From contig JACHLS010000008.1 of NCBI GenBank assembly GCA_014204635.1, forward strand, positions 145,452 to 209,451: 64,000 nucleotides of DNA, read 5' to 3'. Below are positions 59,366 through 64,000 of this stretch, one piece after another. The notes beneath the pieces were generated by a model. That model saw only the letters and a program-made list of their open reading frames with translations. It did not search any database and had not been told where the DNA came from. The DNA is from Sporosarcina luteola. Lineage in GTDB: Bacteria > Bacillota > Bacilli > Bacillales_A > Planococcaceae. The stretch's first letter is position 1. Each line of letters opens with the position of its first letter. Made by a program: the position numbers and the translations under genes.

Positions 59366-60035
59366 GTTGTTCACTCCCGTTTTTCAAGATTGACTGGAAT
59401 AAAGGCAGACCGTCCGTTCCTCCGATGATGGCTTCCACCGCCCGCTCAGGCAGCGGCATCATTCCCAGGACATTCCCCTGTTCATTCAAGACACCTGCGA
59501 TCGCATCCGTGCTGCCATCCTCATTGCCGTCGACATACGTGAAGACGATTCGTTTATTATCTTTTAATTGAGCCAACGTCTCCGCATCGACGTAATAATT
59601 GCCGTACGCATGTGCGAATGGAAGTGTGATCTCCTGCCCGGTTTCATATTCGGAAGTGAAAATGGTTTCCGCGTTTTGGACGGAGAGTTTCGCTTGGCCA
59701 GATCGGAATTTCAAGCTTGTATTCATCAGGAAGGCACCCGGCAGCAGGCCAGCTTCGACTAAAATCTGAAAGCCGTTGCCAACTCCGAGAACTGGTTTTC
59801 CAGATGCCGCAAATTCCTGAAGCTGACTTATGACGGACGAGCTTTTCGCCAAGGCACCCGGACGCAAATAATCGCCATAGGCTGCTCCGGTTGGAATCAA
59901 AACCGCATCAAACAAAGACAAATCCACTTCCGTATGCCATAAGCACTCCACATCCGCTTTAACAATATCGTTTATCGCATGAAACATATCGAGATCACAA
60001 CTCGAGCCTGGGAACGTCAGTACAGCAAATTTCAT
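59349..60035 (-). CDS. purQ: PurQ, FGAM synthase glutaminase subunit lacking catalytic Cys and His
   Basis: 228 residues, full length, syntenic, good SD (GGGGAGG). Fold marks remain: [26 protein letters not shown]-like [29 protein letters not shown]. But the nucleophile elbow GVCNGFQIL reads GVGNGFQIL (Gly86, codon GGC at 59778-59780) and the triad segment MMPHPERA reads MMPLPERA (Leu195, codon CTG at 59451-59453). Further changes lie in the oxyanion strand (PGGFSYGDYLRCG in the family, [13 protein letters not shown] here). The glutaminase should be dead, while the ORF is intact and in phase. Probably a structural subunit. Confidence 0.9.
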   Translation of the reverse strand: MKFAVLTFPGSSCDLDMFHAINDIVKADVECLWHTEVDLSLFDAVLIPTGAAYGDYLRPGALAKSSSVISQLQEFAASGKPVLGVGNGFQILVEAGLLPGAFLMNTSLKFRSGQAKLSVQNAETIFTSEYETGQEITLPFAHAYGNYYVDAETLAQLKDNKRIVFTYVDGNEDGSTDAIAGVLNEQGNVLGMMPLPERAVEAIIGGTDGLPLFQSILKNGSEQHVSQA

Positions 60036-60286
60036 TGCCCTGCAACCTCCCCAATTTCAAAGCGATAGTCCTCAATCACTTGATTGATCAACAACTTCTC
60101 ACACATTTCTGTGACACGACCTTCAATAGCTGCCGCAGAACCATCCAGTTCCAATTCGATCAATTTACCAATACGGACATTTTGGACTTCATTGAAACCT
60201 AACGTTTGAAGTGCCTCTTTTGCGGCAATTCCCTGTGGATCTACTACACTCTCTCGAAGCGTTACGTATACGTTAACCTTTGTCAT
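60032..60286 (-). CDS. purS: FGAM synthase subunit PurS
   Basis: 84 residues: KVNVYVTLRESVVDPQGIAA, ALQTLGFNEVQNVRIGKLIEL. Dimeric bridge between PurL and PurQ. ATG after AGGAGGAAAC. ATGA overlap with purQ. Confidence 0.95.
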   Translation of the reverse strand: MTKVNVYVTLRESVVDPQGIAAKEALQTLGFNEVQNVRIGKLIELELDGSAAAIEGRVTEMCEKLLINQVIEDYRFEIGEVAGQ

Positions 60287-60335
60287 GTCTGTTTCCTCCT
60301 AATGGGAATGAATTGTATTTGTATTGGTGATGGAC

Positions 60336-61454
60336 TTAAGACCAGATTCCGGCTTGTTCGATTTCCTTAAGTGTCGTTTCGATATTATCAGTCAAAATAG
60401 TGATATGCCCCATTTTGCGTTTCTCTTTCGCCTCGGCTTTGCCATAGAGATGAACGGACCAGTCGGGATAGTCGGTGATCGCCTGCTGTAATGCCGTTAC
60501 ATGCTCACCTAACACGTTCACCATAATAGACGGCCGCAATAGCGTCGGTTGACGCAGGGGCCATCCGCATATGGCCCGGATATGTTGATGGAACTGAGAA
60601 ATATTGCAGCCCTCTATGGAGTAGTGGCCTGAGTTATGCGGACGGGGTGCTAATTCGTTAATAAGAATATCGCCGTCTTCTAAAACAAACATCTCCACTG
60701 CCAAGGTTCCGACCAGTTGCAAATGATCTGCAATGTTTCGAACAGCTTCTTCTGCTTTTCTTCGGATACCTTCTGACACGCGGGCAGGCACGATCGATAC
60801 ATGCAAAATATGATTCTTATGAATGTTTTCTGCGATAGGAAGGCAATACGATTGCCCATTTGCACTCCGTTGCACAATCACCGAAATCTCTTTAACAAAC
60901 GGGACGAATGCTTCCGCAATACATGCAGAATGAGCAAATAACGATTTGGCAGCAGGCAACGCATCAGCAGAGTCCACTTTCACCTGCCCCTTTCCGTCAT
61001 AGCCGCCAACAGCTGTTTTGACGATACACGGAAAGCCGACCTTACCGATTTCTGCTTCTAACTCTTGATAGGTAGCAGCTACAATATAAGCAGCAACTGG
61101 AGCACCTGACGCTGTAATTTCCGCTTTTTCATTGATGCGGTTCTGGGTGATCCTCACAAGCTCTGCACCTTGCGGGATATATGTATATTCCGAAAGACGC
61201 TTCAGTCCTTCATAATCAATATTTTCAAACTCGTACGTGACAACATCGCTGACTTCCCCTAATTCCTCAAGTGCCACTTCATCATTATAGGGGGCCACAA
61301 TCCGGATATCCGCCACTTGGCCGCACGGTGAATCCATGACGGGATCCAACACCGCAATCTTAAAGCCTGCCTCTTTTGCAGCAAGGGCCATCATTCTCCC
61401 CAGCTGCCCTCCTCCGATAATGCCGATGGTTTGACCAGGTAAAATGGTTTTCAT
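60336..61454 (-). CDS. purK: 5-(carboxyamino)imidazole ribonucleotide synthase
   Basis: 372 residues, ATP-grasp: [20 protein letters not shown], then [20 protein letters not shown] and [19 protein letters not shown]. Makes N5-CAIR. Directly followed by purS after 50 bases, where purB and purC are expected. ATGA overlap with purE. Confidence 0.95.
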   Translation of the reverse strand: MKTILPGQTIGIIGGGQLGRMMALAAKEAGFKIAVLDPVMDSPCGQVADIRIVAPYNDEVALEELGEVSDVVTYEFENIDYEGLKRLSEYTYIPQGAELVRITQNRINEKAEITASGAPVAAYIVAATYQELEAEIGKVGFPCIVKTAVGGYDGKGQVKVDSADALPAAKSLFAHSACIAEAFVPFVKEISVIVQRSANGQSYCLPIAENIHKNHILHVSIVPARVSEGIRRKAEEAVRNIADHLQLVGTLAVEMFVLEDGDILINELAPRPHNSGHYSIEGCNISQFHQHIRAICGWPLRQPTLLRPSIMVNVLGEHVTALQQAITDYPDWSVHLYGKAEAKEKRKMGHITILTDNIETTLKEIEQAGIWS

Positions 61455-61939
61455 TCTAGTTCACCACTGCTCTCCGATGAGGCAACAGCAAGGGCACTGC
61501 GACGCTCCTGCAACCGGCTTTTCAGTTCCTTATCATAGACTGCTAGAAATTGGGATGCGAGCAACCCAGCATTGACAGCGCCTGATTTACCGATCGACAC
61601 AGTCGCTACGGGAACACCACCAGGCATTTGAACGATCGATAGTAACGAATCTAAACCGTTCAAAGCTTTCGATTGGACGGGAACACCGATGACTGGCAGC
61701 AATGTTTTGGCTGCTACCATTCCAGGCAAATGTGCAGCTCCCCCAGCACCAGCAATGATCACTTCAATTCCTCGGCTATCTGCCTCTTCCGCGTACTGAA
61801 ACATAGCATCCGGAGTCCGATGGGCCGACACCACTTTCTTTTCGTACGGAACATGGAGTTCATCCAACACATCACAAGCATGCTTCATCGTATCCCAATC
61901 ACTTTTGCTTCCCATAATGACGCCGACTTTCGGTTTCAC
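61451..61939 (-). CDS. purE: N5-CAIR mutase
   Basis: GTG at 61939 after AAAAGGGGC; 162 residues as in B. subtilis. [32 protein letters not shown] (active His), [16 protein letters not shown] and [20 protein letters not shown]. First gene of the purine operon; the leader upstream holds the riboswitch. Confidence 0.95.
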   Translation of the reverse strand: MKPKVGVIMGSKSDWDTMKHACDVLDELHVPYEKKVVSAHRTPDAMFQYAEEADSRGIEVIIAGAGGAAHLPGMVAAKTLLPVIGVPVQSKALNGLDSLLSIVQMPGGVPVATVSIGKSGAVNAGLLASQFLAVYDKELKSRLQERRSALAVASSESSGELE

Positions 61940-61975
61940 AATGCATCTGCCCCTTTTCATTTCACTTATTCCAAA

Positions 61976-62035
61976 AAATAAAAAGCCCTCGAACGATCCA
62001 CTCTCCAAAAGCATGGAAAGCGGAACATTCGAGGA
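61976..62035 (-). terminator. Leader terminator of the pur riboswitch
   Basis: Minus strand GTCCTCGAATGTTCC pairs with GGATCGTTCGAGGGC, then TTTTTATTTTTT. Lies between aptamer and purE, the off-state of a guanine riboswitch. Confidence 0.85.
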
Positions 62036-62104
62036 CGTCATCTCCAAATCATGATGAATATCCCATTGGCAAAAAACACTTCGCCAATTTTACGGATGTC
62101 GCTT

Positions 62105-62176
62105 CCCCGCATAGTCCAGACATTTACGGTGTCCTGGTAGAGACACTGGAGCCAATTCTCCAGCATATATGTGGGT
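62105..62176 (-). ncRNA. Purine (guanine-type) riboswitch aptamer
   Basis: P1 CCCACATA with TATGCGGG (one mismatch), P2 CTGGAG/CTCCAG with 6-base loop, J2/3 TGTCTCTACC, P3 with loop CCGTAAAT, and J3/1 GGACTATG. The C in GACTAT (adenine switches have T) predicts guanine or hypoxanthine. Controls purE onward. Confidence 0.92.
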
Positions 62177-62190
62177 ATTATTACACTATT

Positions 62191-62219
62191 ATCATAACAA
62201 GACGATTCTGAAACGTCAA
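62191..62219 (-). promoter_or_regulatory. Sigma-A promoter of the pur operon
   Basis: Minus strand TTGACG, 17 bases, TATGAT. About 15-20 bases before the aptamer. Confidence 0.8.
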
Positions 62220-62221
62220 CG

Positions 62222-62266
62222 TAATACGAACGATATATCGCATGTAATCACTTTTTGTTCGGATTT
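62222..62266. promoter_or_regulatory. Pair of inverted PurBoxes (PurR operator)
   Basis: TAATACGAACGAT (62222-62234, plus) and AAATCCGAACAA (62255-62266, minus) both match the AWWWCCGAACWWT PurBox and face each other about 20 bases apart, just upstream of the -35. Same plan as the B. subtilis pur control region. Confidence 0.75.
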
Positions 62267-62268
62267 AA

Positions 62269-62460
62269 TTATAATTCATTAAGAATGCCTTTAAATTTTA
62301 TCACTTGACGTACCGGAACATACGCGCCATCTTTCTCTATAAAGATAGGCTCCTCTTTCCTGCCCGCCACGCTGTATCCTGCATTGGCCAAGCGCTGTAA
62401 ACACGCTTCTATTGTTTCGCCTTCTTCTACTTCAAACCAAACCGTCTTCTTACGAGTCAT
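62269..62460 (-). CDS. yebG: NETI-motif protein YebG
   Basis: ATG at 62460 with AAAGGG upstream; 63 residues, [20 protein letters not shown] then [20 protein letters not shown]. The usual NETI reads GETI here. Overlaps yebE by 11 bases; order yebE-yebG-purE as in B. subtilis. Function unknown. Confidence 0.88.
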   Translation of the reverse strand: MTRKKTVWFEVEEGETIEACLQRLANAGYSVAGRKEEPIFIEKDGAYVPVRQVIKFKGILNEL

Positions 62461-62983
62461 CCGATAATTTCCCTTTCCGTATAGACTTAACCCAAAATCC
62501 ACCATGAATCGTCTTTGGCTCATACGCAATAATAAATGCCTTTGGATCAATTTGCTTAATTGTATCATATAGTTTCAACTCATACTTGCGCGGCGTCAAA
62601 ATCTGCATCGCGGACCGATTTCCTTCCAACCCATTGGCAGCCCAGTCCGTCACGCCATACCCTTTTTCACGCAAGATCGCGGGCATACGGTGATCGATGT
62701 CAGCTGTAATGACGTTGACCGTAATATACCCAAGTGCCAGCTTCTCTTCTATTTTCATTCCTGTCACAATACCGATTCCAAAACCTAATGCATACGCGAT
62801 GATATTTTGCACTTTATCCAAATTATCCAATACCAGTCCAAGACCTACAATGTAAATGACTACTTCCACCATACTGACAACAGCTGCTACATACCGATAC
62901 CCCTTCAACGTTAAAATCATACGAATGGTAAAAAATGATACATACACCACATTGATAATTAAAATTATAAAGAACATCTTCAT
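62450..62983 (-). CDS. yebE: YebE, UPF0316/DUF2179 membrane protein
   Basis: ATG at 62983 after GGAGGAGG; 177 residues. Three membrane spans (about 2-22, 30-52, 58-82) and a cytoplasmic DUF2179 domain ([40 protein letters not shown]). Such domains in YitT-type proteins are thought to bind a nucleotide or ion. First gene before yebG. Confidence 0.92.
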   Translation of the reverse strand: MKMFFIILIINVVYVSFFTIRMILTLKGYRYVAAVVSMVEVVIYIVGLGLVLDNLDKVQNIIAYALGFGIGIVTGMKIEEKLALGYITVNVITADIDHRMPAILREKGYGVTDWAANGLEGNRSAMQILTPRKYELKLYDTIKQIDPKAFIIAYEPKTIHGGFWVKSIRKGKLSDDS

Positions 62984-63140
62984 CCCAATTCCTCCTCCCT
63001 TAATCATCCTTATCCGTCTCTACCCGTCTTTAGAAGAGATACACGCTAAGTATAGGGGAAACTTCAATGGACTTCGAGAAATGTAGACATAATGCGATGA
63101 GCTAAGAGAGTTTATGAAGATAGCATCAGTATTCCGTTTG

Positions 63141-63400
63141 GAACGCCAGATAAATCGGGTGAACGCCAGTACTTATTTTGGAACGCCAGATAATCCGCGT
63201 GAACGCCAGTATTTTTATTGGAACGCCAGATAATCCGCATGAACGCCAGTATTTTTATCGGAACGCCAGATAATCTGTGTGAACGCCAGTATTTTTATTG
63301 GAACGCCAGATAATCCGCATGAACGCCAAATAATCGAGTTAACTGCCAAAAAAATAGAATGGCGCGCCAAATTCCTCCCTTAAAATGCCAAATGGTCATT
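63141..63400 (-). repeat. Second array of 20-bp repeats, GAACGCCAG core
   Basis: 13 units of exactly 20 bases. Units alternate between GAACGCCAGATAATCCGCAT and GAACGCCAGTATTTTTATTG types (40-base superperiod), the last four decaying. The core is the reverse complement of the TCTGGCGTTC core at 27.7-28.3 kb. Intergenic, between yebE and the 5S gene. Confidence 0.88.
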
Positions 63401-63559
63401 CTACATAACAAATTTAGTTTCTTAGGTATTAGCAAACAATGTATGTTGTAACACTTTTTCAACGAACTCGCATAATACAGCATTTGTAATAATGCTGTCC
63501 TATTCTAAAGCGTCAGGTTACAGATACTTTCATATTTTATGCTATCCAGTTCGAACATC

Positions 63560-63585
63560 AAAAAACCATCCTCCACAAAGGATGG
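63560..63585 (-). terminator. Copy 3 of the rRNA terminator hairpin
   Basis: Minus strand CCATCC-TTTGTGGA-GGATGG then TTTTTTGATG. Resembles the hairpins at 63711 and 63873. Between 63586 and 63710 I see no gene or 5S-like sequence, only small hairpins. Confidence 0.65.
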
Positions 63586-63710
63586 TCATTCGTAGGTGCC
63601 TTCTATTTAACGGCTTTGCCGCTTTACTTGGCATCGAGTCTTCAGACTAGCTTGCACTCTGGTTGGTACAAGATCGCCAAGAAATCTCTTACGTATATCA
63701 TTCAGTAAAC

Positions 63711-63770
63711 AAAAAAACCTCCCCCACAGAGGATGGCCTTTGTCAGGCGTCGTCCTACTCTCATCAGGGA
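63711..63770 (-). pseudogene. Decayed 5S rRNA 3' tail with terminator
   Basis: Minus-strand CCCTGATGAGAGTAGGACGA then CGCCTGAC followed by AAAGGCCATCC matches the end of the real 5S gene (CCCTGTGAGAGTAGGACGTC, AAAGGCCATCC). The rest of the 5S is absent; the following hairpin has decayed but keeps its T run. Confidence 0.7.
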
Positions 63771-63872
63771 AGCGGCTCAGCAGCTTTATTAACTATTAGT
63801 TCCTGCTTGTCTTAAGCAATGTTACTTACAAGTTTTCTTGGATACCTTACGGTATCTGTTATTTTAAAACAC

Positions 63873-63900
63873 AAAAAAACCATCCCCACACAGGGGATGG
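63873..63900 (-). terminator. Terminator of the rRNA operon
   Basis: CCATCCCC/GGGGATGG with TTTTTTTGT after it on the minus strand, directly behind the 5S gene. Confidence 0.9.
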
Positions 63901-63905
63901 CCTTT

Positions 63906-64000
63906 GCCCGGCGACGTCCTACTCTCACAGGGGGAAGCCCCCTACTACCATCGGCGCTGAAGAACTTAACTTCCGTGTTCGGTATGGGAACGGGTGTGAC
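63906..64000 (-). rRNA. rrf: 5S ribosomal RNA, 3' part
   Basis: Minus strand contains ACACCCGTTCCCATACCGAA, GAAGTTAAGTTCTTCAGCGC and GAGAGTAGGACGTCGCCGGG, the 5S core. The 5' end (about 20 bases) is outside the window. Confidence 0.96.

Noticed and set aside
52459..59375. Many long opposite-strand frames in the pur genes
   Set aside because: Shadows of well-identified genes with codon bias on the minus strand.
63586..63710. tRNA gene or tRNA remnant near the 5S gene
   Set aside because: Small hairpins exist, but no T-loop GTTCRA with a matching acceptor stem.

Overview
The window looks like chromosome of a low-to-moderate GC, endospore-forming Bacillota, most likely a Planococcaceae member close to Sporosarcina. 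Reasons: a tricistronic gerA-type germinant receptor operon, Bacillus-like gene order (yebE-yebG-pur operon; yerA-yerB-yerC-pcrB-pcrA-ligA-camS-gatCAB-dgkB-rlmD), SD sequences close to AAAGGAGG, frequent GTG/TTG starts, and a 5S rRNA gene at the right edge. Species assignment is inference.

Left part (1-3.6 kb): a cut-off serine hydrolase, a small membrane protein, eroded gene fragments, and a SulP transporter with a UspA partner. From about 3.9 to 13.6 kb lies a mosaic of acquired DNA: an ankyrin fragment joined head-to-head to a 5'-truncated ArdC-like metallopeptidase, a Shedu-type DUF4263 gene, a dense field of stem-loops ahead of a nonsense-interrupted RadC gene, a KfrA-like coiled-coil gene with its own putative operators, an AT-rich three-gene ABC-ATPase/middle-component/nuclease (ABC-3C, Lamassu-like) defence operon, and a frameshifted serine recombinase.

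The middle holds metabolic and housekeeping genes. A four-gene operon (amidohydrolase, APC permease, M20 hydrolase, glutamine-synthetase-like enzyme) is divergent from a PAS/AAA+/Fis regulator whose AAA+ domain lacks the sigma-54 contact motif and a normal Walker B. After a MerR-MFS pair there is a compact locus with a 48-residue ORF, an antisense transcript and a shared bidirectional terminator, arranged like a type I toxin-antitoxin. Then come yueI, a YdeI-like gene, a GNAT, rlmD, cytochrome bd oxidase with two candidate small subunits, nudix, dgkB, gatCAB, camS, ligA, pcrA, pcrB, yerC, yerB and yerA.

The right part is the gerA operon, convergent with a purine operon purEK-SQLFMNHD. The pur operon has two PurBoxes, a sigma-A promoter, a guanine-type riboswitch and a leader terminator. 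It lacks purB and purC at their usual place, has an extra terminator between purN and purH, and encodes a PurQ whose catalytic Cys and His are both replaced (Gly86, Leu195). I consider this the most consequential protein-level observation, because it implies FGAM synthesis with free ammonia. Two intergenic arrays of phased 20-bp repeats with the same TCTGGCGTTC core but opposite orientation (27.7-28.3 kb and 63.1-63.4 kb) are the most striking unexplained DNA structure. The right edge is a 5S rRNA gene followed by decayed copies of its 3' tail and terminator.
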